Source of the DNA: Siderastrea siderea
Taxonomy: Eukaryota; Cnidaria; Anthozoa; Scleractinia; Rhizangiidae
Direction of reading: 5' to 3'
Length of the DNA: 64,000 nucleotides
Assembly (NCBI GenBank): GCA_964030785.1
Contig: OZ034969.1
Location: 33,811,601 to 33,875,600, forward strand
Numbering within the stretch: position 1 is the first letter of the stretch; the number at the start of each line of letters is the position of its first letter. The translations under genes and the position numbers were made by a program. The notes under the pieces are model-generated. The model worked only from the letters and a program-made list of their open reading frames with translations, searched no databases and had not been told where the DNA came from. This document shows, in pieces, positions 46,095 through 56,414 of the stretch.

Positions 46095-47436
46095 AATTAA
46101 ATGAGGAAAAAACAGAATTTTTTTGCTTAGGGGTCCAAAATTTATATAAATCGCTTTCCTATGAATTTAAACACTCAATTAAGATTTTAGGCGTACACTT
46201 TGACTATGATGAGCTTTCTAGGAAAAAGGCTAACTTCGAAGCAATACATTAAGTCTGTTAAAAAAACATTAGGCATGTGGAAATGGAGGGGACTCACACT
46301 TATAGGAAAAATACAAATCGTTAAATCTTTTGCTATTCCGAAATTTATGTCGAAAGCTTCGCTTATTCATGTCTCTAAAGATCTCATACAGGCAGTCAAT
46401 AAAGAACTTTACAGCTTTATTTGGAAAGGAAAGGATAAGGTTAAACGGTTAGCCTTGATTAATGACATTGAAAATGGAGGGCTAAAGATGCTGGATATAG
46501 AATCTATGGTTCTAGCGCAAAGAACGATGTGCTTGAAGAAGTATATTGAGGACTATGTTAGTCCCTGGAAGATTTTCTTAAACCACTATTTGAAAAAATT
46601 AGGGGGAAAGTTCATTTTGCAGTGTCATTTTGATTGCCAAAAATTGCCCATATTTTTACCCGAGTTTTACAAAGATTGTCTTGCTGCGTGGTCAACTCTT
46701 TCAAGTAAAGAAGTGTGTTCGTACGAGGATGTTATGAACCAATATTTGTGGAATAATAAAAACATTCTATGTGAAGGTAAATCTTTATATTATGCCTTTT
46801 TTCACATAAACTGCGGGATTAGCAAAATCGGAGATTTAGTCTCTAAAGACAATACGTTTCTGGAAAGTGATAAAATTCTCAGGTCAAAACTATCCCCTAG
46901 TCAATACTTCCTTTTAATGGGAGTAGTCAGTGCCATTCCAAAGGAATGGCGCTCCATTATCAAGGGTGAGAGTATATACTGTGAGACATATCCCTGCCCT
47001 GCAAATTCTTTTGAAGTGCCAATAAAGGGGGAAATGTGGGATATTTCTAGCATTTCCTCCAAAATTGTTTATGAAGAGTTTCTTTCTCGTAAAGTTATTC
47101 CTCCTACTGCCCAAAACAAATATAAAAAAGAGTATCCAAATCTCTCCGTCGATTGGAAGAAAATTTATTCTCTAGCGTTTAGCGTTACTTTGGATACAAA
47201 GTTAAGAGCTTTTCAGTCAAATTGCTAAACCATATTGTATATACAAATGACAGACTTTATAAATTTAAGATTGTAGACTCACCATTATGTGCTTTCTGTA
47301 ACTCTGAAAATGAATCCCTCGAGCATTTATTGTTTCTTTGCAAAGCAAGCGAGGTATTCTGGAATATTGTCGTGGTTGGCCATCCATAAGAATGAACTTT
47401 TAAGAGCGAATGTTACCAACGGTCAAACATTTGGTG
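46095..47436 (+). pseudogene. L1-like ORF2, post-RT region with zinc-knuckle part
   Basis: After the frameshift the protein continues (KTEFFCLG, IKILGVHFDYDEL, LTLIGKIQIVKSFAIPKF, ENGGLKMLDIES), with the longest open run 46200-47228. A further shift near 47210 leads to LCAFCNSENESLEHLLFLC, the conserved Cys-rich segment near the ORF2 C-terminus, and another near 47385. The region then runs into the inverted-arm insertion. Confidence 0.8.
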
Positions 47437-49587
47437 GCAACAGGTCAAAAATCAATTCCGCTCATATTCTTATGTTAGGTAGACCTTAATGTGAAACAAA
47501 TCACTGCATAGTTCGTTTGGCTGAATATCGATTTATTTTCAAGAAAATCGATATTAACGGAATTCGCTCAAAAGACCGCTTTTGAAGCTCAAAATTTAAC
47601 GCAAATCTTGAAGCTTCGCGTGACAAAATGAAGCATTCCAGAGCAATAAAAGTTAACCAAACTTGTAGAACGATGTTTAAATATATGTCAAAAGCAATTT
47701 CAGCAATTTCTGCTCATTTATTTACGAGCTCTAATTAAATTTATCCGACATACTTTTGACTAGATAAAAAGTATATCAAGTTTAACCCCTAAAAAAAGTA
47801 TGTGGTACCGAATATTATTCGTCAAGAATCTGGATTTCAAGAGGAGAAGGGGTGTTCTTTTCCCTCCTAAAAGGATTTTTTGGGGAAATTTATTGACGCG
47901 ATGTTATAGAATTTTAAAGTTGGACAAAATGCGTTGATTCAAGCGATCAGGAAAAGTCAGCCTAATTAACTCAGTGTACACATACACAAACAACTTCACG
48001 TTTACCGCAGGTTTTGATCAGCCAGCAACCGATTTTAACACAAAATCCTCTAACCTTCATGTTGCTGTATCACAGATGAGAGCTGTGGTCCTTGTTCATG
48101 ATAAAATTCAAGCAAACTGCAAGGAAACTTGACAGGATATCGCAACTTGCCATGCCGTTTCACCGAACATCCGCCGTTTTTGATGTGAGGATTCTCTTTT
48201 CCTATTTTCGTTAGAAAACAGGCTTAAGGTGTTGTACAAAAGATGCCTTTCCTTTGAAACTAGCTCTGAACTGAACAGCGTATTAAGAGGTCGTTCATAC
48301 AAAAACATCTGTTACGTACTTTGGGTGATGCCGCTAATTAATTCAGTCCGAACGAGTTTTAATGAAATCGACAACTGCATGCATGTACCGCGGTAACGAA
48401 ATTTTGGGTGCATCGGGTGACTTTGGGGAATAAGGTTAAATTATTTTTTTCAAATAAGCTATTCTTGTCATCCTACGTTTATTAATTTAAGGACTGAGCG
48501 AGGATTCTCAGTAGATTGGGTTCGATAAGTACTTTCAAATCTGCGAAAAAAAATAATAAAAGAAAAAGCGCACGTTGGTTGCGTGACATACCCGAGACTG
48601 AGCTTTTACCTGATGGGCGGGGCGAAGGGGGTTTAAAATATATGCTCTGTTGGTTTTCCTAGATGTCGCACAGTTAATGAACACTATGTGATATACTTTG
48701 GCTAGATTAAAATACAAAATCAGGCATGAAATTTCCTGTTCGGTCTTAAAATTCTTTTTTCGTTTTGTTGGGGTGTGGGTGGGGAGGGGCTGGGGCCATA
48801 GGTTGTCGGGGAAAGAAGTTTTAGAGAACACTGAATCGACTGATTGTATCGATTCCTGGCATTCAAAGACTTTCAAATAAGGCAGTGGTGATACCTTAAA
48901 CCTCCTTTTTATTTTTACCTGGTTCTTGTTCGTATTTACGTGCTAGTGTACATTAAACGCACAAACACTTATTTACGGAGAATAGACATTAATAAGAAAT
49001 CAAAACTCGTACTGGCTCTCAGGGAATAAATTTAATGATCTGCAAGATTGTTAAGAGCTTTGTCCTGTGATAGAAAATACAACCCACTACGGGCTTAACT
49101 TGGATGACTTTTTATGAGTCTTGGGTTTTCCGCTTTCGATGCTCAACAGGCACCAACGAAAAACGACTCTACTCGACTGACACTGTAGTGCGTGCAGTCT
49201 TTTTTTAAAGCTTCCAACAGTGAAAAAAACTACAAAACGGTTAACTGGGGGTCCAGCGTTCTATTCAACACCAATCAACGCCGTTGAATTTTTAAGACAA
49301 GTTTGGCCTTCCAGCTTAATGATGTTTCACAATTTTGCCGACTTTTCTTTTGTTCTCAGGTGTGCCACCCTGTGCAATGATGTTCTGTAATATTGATTCA
49401 ACTTTTTCTATGTTCTCAGGTGTGATCAAAAGTATTGAATTCGTTTGCGCACCTTGTTCAACATCGCACAACAAAAAGTGTTCAAGATTGTTGAATAATG
49501 TTGAATGAGTTTGGCCGAGGCATAAAGTTTGCAAAAGAGAAACGCAAAGAGCGTGAGCCAACAAAATGAGGGCGCAGCTGGGGTTAA

Positions 49588-50294
49588 GGTTACTCCGGAC
49601 CTTCGCGGGTGTTCTCGGGGAAAAAAGTCGTATGCGCACCATTTTAAAGGAAAACACGGCAAACTATATATCGTTGGAAAGCTTAATAAATGTAGATTTC
49701 GCGAAAAAATATCAATTGCCGGTTTCTTCAATTCCGCAAAAGAAAATCGCAAACAACCAGGAAAATGACCATGTGTCATTCAATTGAATTAATAGGGTAT
49801 CGAATTCAAGCGCATTGGCAAAATAACTGCACAGTGTTAATCACAAAGGATCAATCATCAAAAGTGTGTCAGCATTTTTCGATATTCTGACTGGTTATTT
49901 TTTAATTAATTTGTCAAGTTCGAGCAGCAAAGAATGCGCGATGGGCGTTGCATTGAAGATCGCCACGGATGAAATATAAATTTCAAAAATCCCCGACACA
50001 CCTTTGTTTTACAACATCTAAGGAACGTTCAGGCCAAATTTCACAGAAATCTGCCGAATTTTGGTACCTTATTAATTCATTTGTTTAACTCAATGACGCA
50101 TGGTCATTTTGGCGGTCATTTTTGCAATTTTCTTTTGTGGAATTAAAAAAACTGGCAGTTCACATTTTTCCGAAATCTACATTTATTAAGCTTTCCAACG
50201 ATATATAGTTTGCCGTGTTTTCCTTTAAAATGGCGCGCATATGAATTTTTTTCCAGAGGACACGGGAGGACACCCGCGAAGGTCCGGAGTAACC
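49588..50294. mobile_element. 707-bp TTAA-flanked element with about 200-bp arms
   Basis: The ends GGTTACTCCGGACC and GGTCCGGAGTAACC are exact inverses and abut TTAA at 49584-49587 and 50295-50298. Homology between the arms extends to about 49790 and 50090. The overlapping plus- and minus-strand frames here arise from the inverted repeat. Confidence 0.85.
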
Positions 50295-50367
50295 TTAAAG
50301 GCTAAGAGAAGGGGGAAGTTTGAACCCTTAATCCCCCAACATGAAAAGGTTTCCCCTTAAGTAGGTT

Positions 50368-50450
50368 TCCAACCCCCCCCCCCCCCCCACCCATCGCTCC
50401 CATCCTCGCGAAAGTGGGTCGGTCGGTCGGTCGGTCGGTCGGTTGATCGG
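50368..50450. repeat. C-run and (GGTC)n microsatellite
   Basis: A run of C at about 50371-50388 is followed by seven GGTC tetranucleotides from 50417. Confidence 0.85.
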
Positions 50451-52307
50451 TTAAGCAAAAGGGAAAGATAATTCCAAGGTAATAATTCCAACCAATAATT
50501 CCTCAAAACTGTCATTTTATAGCGACCCGCTATCACTCTTAACGGTGTTCGAAGACCTTGATATGAGGGTGACTTAGATGTCCAAGTCACCTCAAGATGC
50601 CTTTAAAGAATATTAAAACGCACGAGGAAAGACTGCAGGCACGGACTAAGTATTTCTAATCGGAGCCTTTTGGGTCTGTGAAGTCCAGTTTTCGGAAAAT
50701 CGAAAACCTGCATATTCCTTTCCGATCCGCTTTTATAATTACTGAACAAAGCTTTATCACATGCAGGTGGCTGGCTTGAATGTTGTGTGATGTTGTAAAG
50801 CAAAAGGTTTCACTTCTGCATAATTGTTACATTAAAGGTGGGGTTAGGTGAGTTCTGAAACAAGAGATGGAAATGCTCCGCTTTATTTGAAAATCCTTTA
50901 ATGCCAAGAATCGTTTACTTATACTATCACTTTCACCCGGGCACTTGCAATCAGTCGATTTAGTATTCTCTTAAACGTCTTTTCAAACACCTTTAGCCCA
51001 AACCCCGCCCCACCCTAAACAAAAAGAAAGAAACCATTCTCAGACCGAAAAGGAGATTTTCATGTCCAACTTTGCATTTTAATCCAGCCATAGTTCATTA
51101 ACTGTGCTACCTCTTGAAAAAACCAACAGAGAATATATTTTTTAAATCCCTTCGCCCTGCCCACCGGGAAAAAGCTCTAAGGTTAATGTCACGCAACCAA
51201 CTTTCGTTTTATTCATTTTCACGCATTTTTAAGTGCTCATCTGAAACCAATCTACTGAGAATCGTGGCTCAGTCCTTAAATTAATAAACGTAGGATGACA
51301 AGAATAGCTTATTTGAAAAAATAATTTAACCTTATTCCCACCCAAAATTTCGTTACCGCGGTACATGCATGCAGTTGTCGATTTCACTAAAACTCGTTCG
51401 GACTGAATTAATTAGCGGCATCACCCAAAGCACGTAACAGATGTTTTTGTATGAACGACCTCTTAATACGCTGTTCAGTTCAGAGCTAGTTTCAAAGGAA
51501 AGGCATCTTTTGTACAACACCTTAAGCCTGTTTTCTAACGAAAATAGGAAAAGAGAATCCTCACATCAAAAACGGCGGATGTTCGGTGAAACGGCATGGC
51601 AAGTTGCGATATCCTGTCAAGTTTCCTCGCAGTTTGCTTGAATTTTATCATGAACAAGGACCACAGCTCTCATCTGTGATACAGCAACATGAAGGTTAGA
51701 GGATTTTGTGTTAAAATCGGTTGTTGGCTGATCAAAACCTGCGGTAAACGTGAAGTTGTTTGTGTATGTGTACACTGAGTTAATTAGGCTGACTTTTCTG
51801 ATCGCTTGAATCAACGCATTTTGTCCAACTTTAAAATTCTATAACATCGCGTCAATAAATTTCCCCAAAAAATCCTTTTAGGAGGGAAAAGAACACCCCT
51901 TCTCCTCTTGAAATCCAGATTCTTGACGAATAATATTCGGTACCACATACTTTTTTTAGGGGTTAAACTTGATATACTTTTTATCTAGTCAAAAGTATGT
52001 CGGATAAATTTAATTAGAGCTCGTAAATAAATGAGCAGAAATTGCTGAAATTGCTTTTGACATATATTTAAACATCGTTCTACAAGTTTGGTTAACTTTT
52101 ATTGCTCTGGAATGCTTCATTTGTCACGCAAAGCTTCGAGATTTACCTTAAATTTTGAGCTTCAAAAGCGGTCTTTTGAGCGAATTCCGTTAATATCGAT
52201 TTTCTTGAAAATAAATCGATATTCAGCCAAACGAACTATGCAGTGATTTGTTTCACATTAAGGTGTACCTAACATAAGAATATGAGCGGAATTGATTTTT
52301 GACCTGT

Positions 52308-52655
52308 TGCCACAATATTTTGAAAATGTTTGATTTTTGGCAACATTTGCTCTTAAATGTTTCTCTCACTGATGTTTTGTTTGGTAAATTCGATATTGAT
52401 ACAGACTTTATGGTAGTTAACCATGTTCTTCTTGGAAAATATTTTATTTATAGGTGTAAGCTTGATAATATTAAACCTTCTTTGGCAGTTTTTAAGGCTA
52501 AATTAAAAGCTACTTTAAATTTAGAATTTTACATTGCCAGGAAAAAAGGCACACTCGCTAAACATTACAGAAAGTGGCATAAGCCACGCACCTCTTCGGA
52601 ACCTGTAATTTTATTGGCTTCCTATATCACGCACCTCTATTGTTTTAAGGGCTAG
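52308..52655 (+). pseudogene. L1-like ORF2, C-terminal end
   Basis: The frame reads FDFWQHLLLNVSLTDVLFGK, then VVNHVLLGKYFIYRCKL and ending YRKWHKP...HLYCFKG. The NHVLL-KYFIYRCK and IARKK blocks are the conserved end of L1 ORF2p. It partly overlaps in content the WLAIHKNELL...TFGG segment left of the insertion, so the insertion may have been accompanied by a local rearrangement, or the two sides diverged. Confidence 0.75.
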
Positions 52656-53125
52656 TGTCATTGTTTTATTGTTTGTTCTTTTGTCTTCTCAGCCAATCCT
52701 GTTAAGCCTTCCGATAGGTGCGTACCGCCTCGAAAGTGGAATATCTTTATTCCTGTATTAATTTAGATAATTTCCCTTTCCATTCTACCATTTTAAAAAC
52801 CCAACAAATATATATTGTTTTTTTTAAGGTCACTCTTTTATTCGAAACCTGTTTTTTAACCTTTAGTTTAGAAAGCTGGTGTTTGCATTGTCATGTTTCC
52901 GTTTTCTTTCCGCTCTCCCTAGCATAATATACTTGTATTTGTTATTACTGTAACGTGCACATGTTTGTAGTAAGTAATGTTAGGCTTGTTAGTATTTATT
53001 TTTATTGTAGTAGTGTAAGTACCGTCCGGACTGCAAGTAATGTGTAAATTGTAAGTAATGTTTTTTTTTCTCTTCTTTGTATTGTTGTATTGTTTTGCTG
53101 TAATGGCAAGGAATAAAAAATTTGC

Positions 53126-53152
53126 AAAAAAAAAAAAAACAAAACAAAAAAA
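53126..53152 (+). other. A-rich 3' tail of the L1-like element
   Basis: An AATAAA motif at about 53112 is followed by an A-run with occasional C, immediately before the right target duplication. This is the expected product of target-primed reverse transcription. Confidence 0.85.
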
Positions 53153-53390
53153 TAACATCGCGTGGGGAAATACGTTCACATCAAGATTACAACCAATAAG
53201 AAGATTACACAAGAAAATAATAATAATAACATTTTCGAAATGTACAGACCATACTAGTCCTCTTTTCAAAGAATTATCAATTTTACCTCTAGATGACATA
53301 AACAATGAAGCCACTGCTTTGTTTATGTTTCGTTATTTATCCATACCACACACGAGAACAGTAATTAAAATAAGGTTCAATGATTGATCT
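53153..53390 (+). pseudogene. CR1/L2-type LINE fragment, 3' continuation
   Basis: The reading NNIAWGNTFTSRLQPIRRLH runs on through LFKELSILPLDDINNEATA and RYLSIPHTR to a stop at about 53387. It is the direct continuation of the RT fragment that ends at 42467, separated from it by the L1-like element. Confidence 0.75.
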
Positions 53391-53414
53391 GTAAACACAG
53401 ACAGTAAGTCTAAT

Positions 53415-55315
53415 ATATAGATTTAGCCGAGCCTAAAAGCGGAGCTCCACGTCTCTCTTTCATGCTAATTGGCCCGTAAAATACAGTAAATTTTAGTTGT
53501 GCAGTTATTCCCCAAGAGGTGAAAAACAGGAAAGGAAAACATGCGGACCGCTGAGGAAACTGTGAGCTGGCTTATTTTTCATCAAAGAGAAGACTTCAGT
53601 ACGACTTTCACCGACAGCTCTTCTTGTAGCATTCTTTCGAAAGCTAGCTTATAGAGTTCAAGAAGAGTACCTATAAAACTACAATTGCTAAAGAAAACCC
53701 ACTTAAAGACTTTTCCATGCAAATACACATTTCTCACTGATTCCAATGCATCCCTCTGGCTGCTTAGTTCTGTTAACCATGAAACATTTCTCGAAATCTA
53801 TCTTGCTAAAATAAATAATATTTTCCCGGCATCAAACCGTTTACTGGCAAAAATTCTCCAAAAAATGTTTTCGGAAACTTTCAAGCACACGTATAATTAT
53901 CAAGAGAAAATGGCACAAGTTTTTCAACCGCGAAGTATTAATCGGGCGCTTTCAAGAATACACCGTGAACTATTAAATTTTAGGAAGGTTTTAGAGTCTC
54001 ATTTTAGACAAAATACATGTAGACTTAAACCGAGAAATGCTTTGCTTATAGTTACTTAAATAAAGATTTCATTTCGATCTGTAACTAAACACACACTGAA
54101 ATGGCTTAGCGGTTTAACAAAAAACAAAACGATCACGAAAACATGCCACACTGAACTCAAATTGGGACAGAAATGTCATTCACTTCATATGGAGAAGCTA
54201 AAAAATATAACAATATAAGGAAGATAAAATATTCCACAACTGAACAAAAAACATAAGGAGCTTTACACTAAGACTATAAACTTAAAAATGACGACAGAGC
54301 GACTCTTCAGGTGTTGAATACTAAATAAATACGATAAATACGAATTAGTCAAAACAACCCAATACGCGTCGCCGAAGAAAAACAACCTACATTGAAAAAA
54401 CAACACAGACTCAGTCTAGAACTAGTCACGATTTCCACTTTTCGAATAAAATACAGTAGAATTCCTCTAAGAAAAATATTGAAAACTACGCACTAAAGTT
54501 CAAAAGGAAATTGAGCTTAATTAAGCTTAAGTTAACTGAAGCCTAAATATCAGATCGCTCACTAATGAAAATTCCTTTAATGCATAAACACAGAAAAAGG
54601 ACAAGAAACCTTCAAAAACATGAAATGACATTCACATACGAAGCATTCGTTTGCCTAGGAAAGCAAACTGCATTCAATTTTCCCCTCGAGTGAAGTTACT
54701 CGCAAGCCGGCAAACGGGAACTACGAGCTATTTTTAAACAAGTTTTTAAAACATTTCAAGAAAATTACCGTAATTTACTAAATATGTAAAGTCGCTCAAT
54801 TAAACAATTTTTACATTATGTAAATCCACACTCAAATCTATAATTTACTTTACCACTGAACTGAAAGAAGGCCTTGAAAATCTAAACAAAAGTCGCCGGG
54901 TTCTTTCCAGATCTCCGTAGCTTTGAAAAAAACAAGTATGTCCGCGAACAAGGGTTTCTTGCCTTCAAGCTCTCCAGTATCTTCTATATGCGCCATCGAG
55001 ATTATAGCAATCCTCTTCCTTTTCGTGATGAACTGCTACAAGTCTTCATTCCAAGAATGTATTACAATTATTGTATTGAAAGACGACCGTACGACGAACC
55101 AGCCACCATGTTGTTTACTTCAGCTACAAGATAGCGTCATTCCACCTCCCCCGGTCAGGCTGTCTTGGGACTCCCGTCACCCTCCCCCAGAGTCTGTACG
55201 GACGGACGGACGGACGGACGTACGCTGACGTCAGAACCAAAATTTTTCGGATCAACGGGTTACCAAATTTTCTTACCCATGGTGCTCCGTGAGCTCCGCT
55301 ATAATCTAGAGTTGG
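53415..55315 (-). repeat. diverged inverted relative of the duplicated unit
   Basis: Read inversely, about 53540-53930 matches 22200-22590 (GCGGACCGC, GAAGACTTCAG, CAAGAAGAGTAC, TTTCAAGCACACGTATAA), and about 54740-55140 matches 2190-2560. The arrangement lacks the 18.7-kb insertion. Both ends show GCGGAGCTC motifs, which suggests that the shared core is a dispersed element. The 124-aa frame at 53685-54059 lies inside it without a recognisable motif. The right end has a (GGAC)n run at about 55200. Confidence 0.7.
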
Positions 55316-55336
55316 GGCGGATGATAGTTTACGAAG

Positions 55337-55595
55337 AACACTGATTTAAAGGGGTTGGATCAGGGATCAAAGGAGTGGGATTAGGAATAAAAGAATTGGG
55401 ATCAACTATCAAAGGAGTGGGAGCAGGGATCAAGGGCGTAGCCGTGAGATTAAGGATTAAAGTGATGGGATCGGGGATAACAAGCCACGGCAGAGGAATC
55501 AAAGGAATCGAAGGATCAGGAATCAGGCTTTGTAATTTTGTGCGATCAGGGATCAAACTTTGTAACCTATTGAAATCGGATCGGGGATCAGAGTT
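55337..55595. repeat. degenerate minisatellite, GGGATCAAAGG-type
   Basis: GGGATCA-rich units of about 12-24 bp recur irregularly. Inverse-orientation units (CCTGATCCCACCACTTTGATC) occur at about 56377-56410, on the far side of the LINE fragment. Confidence 0.8.
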
Positions 55596-55614
55596 AAGGC
55601 ACAAAAATCAATTG

Positions 55615-56248
55615 AATCTGATGACAAATTTATATATACTTAGTCATTTTTCTCTTGTATGGGACAGCATTGCAGATATTCTTTCCAAAAAACTTCAGTC
55701 CTTACAAAATTGAACTCCTAGCATTATTACAGGCTTACCGTACACAGTGCAATCAGCTTGAATTTTTGATCCTTGGGTTAATCTTCGCTGGCTGAAATAC
55801 CTCTACAACAAAAGGCTATCATGATGTACAAAATCGTTCGTGGTCTGGCCCCACCGTACATGACAGACATGATTACTGAGCTGTTGGGTCCAAAAGTCTA
55901 TGACCTCCGATCCGAAACTCTAAACTAAATTTAGAGATTCCTACTGCTCGTACCTCACTGTTTAAAAACAGTTTCGCATTTACTGGGGCCTCAATTTGGA
56001 ATGCACTACCAGATGACTGGAAGCAATAACCATCTTTTACTGATGTCAGAAAGTAAATGAAGACCTTTAGTTTTGCATTGGCAACAACAATTATGTAAAT
56101 TGTGAAAACTATTCGCTTTTATATTATTCTGTTAACATACACTTTTGTAATGATTATTTGTACGCCTCACGGCTTTTAGGTAGAACAGGTTTTCTATGTC
56201 AGGATGACATATGTATATTTGATAGAATCACAGTGATTAAATAAAGTA
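55615..56248 (+). pseudogene. 5'-truncated CR1/L2-type LINE, ORF2 C-terminal part
   Basis: Fragments in order are VWDSIADILSKKLQSLQN, IITGLPYTVQSA, MMYKIVRGLAPPYMTDMI, YDLRSETL, RTSLFKNSFAFTGASIWNAL and PDDWK. These are the typical ending of CR1/L2/Jockey-like ORF2 proteins. Several frameshifts and stops are present. The 3' UTR follows, with an AATAAA-type signal just before a pentanucleotide tail. Confidence 0.75.
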
Positions 56249-56372
56249 TTGTATTGTATTCTATTCTATTCTATTCTATTCTATTCTATTCTATTCTATT
56301 CTATTCTATTCTATTCTATTCTATTCTATTCTATTCTATTCTATTCTATTCTATTCTATTCTATTCTATTCT
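56249..56372. repeat. (ATTCT)n microsatellite, about 24 units
   Basis: A nearly pure ATTCT array follows the LINE 3' end and is probably an expanded 3' tail of it. Confidence 0.95.
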
Positions 56373-56414
56373 TTAAGCCCTGATCCCACCACTTTGATCT
56401 CTGATCCACCCCGA

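Larger units (their letters stand above)
47431..52315. mobile_element. 4.9-kb element with about 1.4-kb inverted arms, nested in L1 ORF2
   Basis: The left arm (from GGTGGCAACAGGTCAAAAAT at 47431 to about 48880) is matched inversely by about 50950-52315. The outer kilobase is about 95 percent identical; the inner parts are more diverged. It splits the L1-like ORF2. The spacer holds a 707-bp TTAA element and repeats but no recognised transposase; the 66-aa frames in the two arms are mirror copies. This is a foldback-type or large non-autonomous DNA element. Confidence 0.8.
42468..53152 (+). mobile_element. L1-like non-LTR retrotransposon, full length but inactivated
   Basis: The element has a 5' end GGGACTGGGTCGAGG, a short 5' region of about 90 bp, an intact ORF1, a broken ORF2 with APE-type endonuclease and reverse transcriptase, a 3' UTR and an A-rich tail. 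It is flanked by a 15-bp target duplication within an older LINE. Subtracting the inverted-arm insertion at 47431-52315 leaves about 5.8 kb, normal for L1-like elements. ORF2 has several frameshifts, so this copy cannot encode a complete protein. Confidence 0.9.

Noticed and set aside
55329..55713. Proline- or glycine-rich repeat proteins on either strand
   Set aside because: These are translations of a minisatellite; frames occur on both strands at once.
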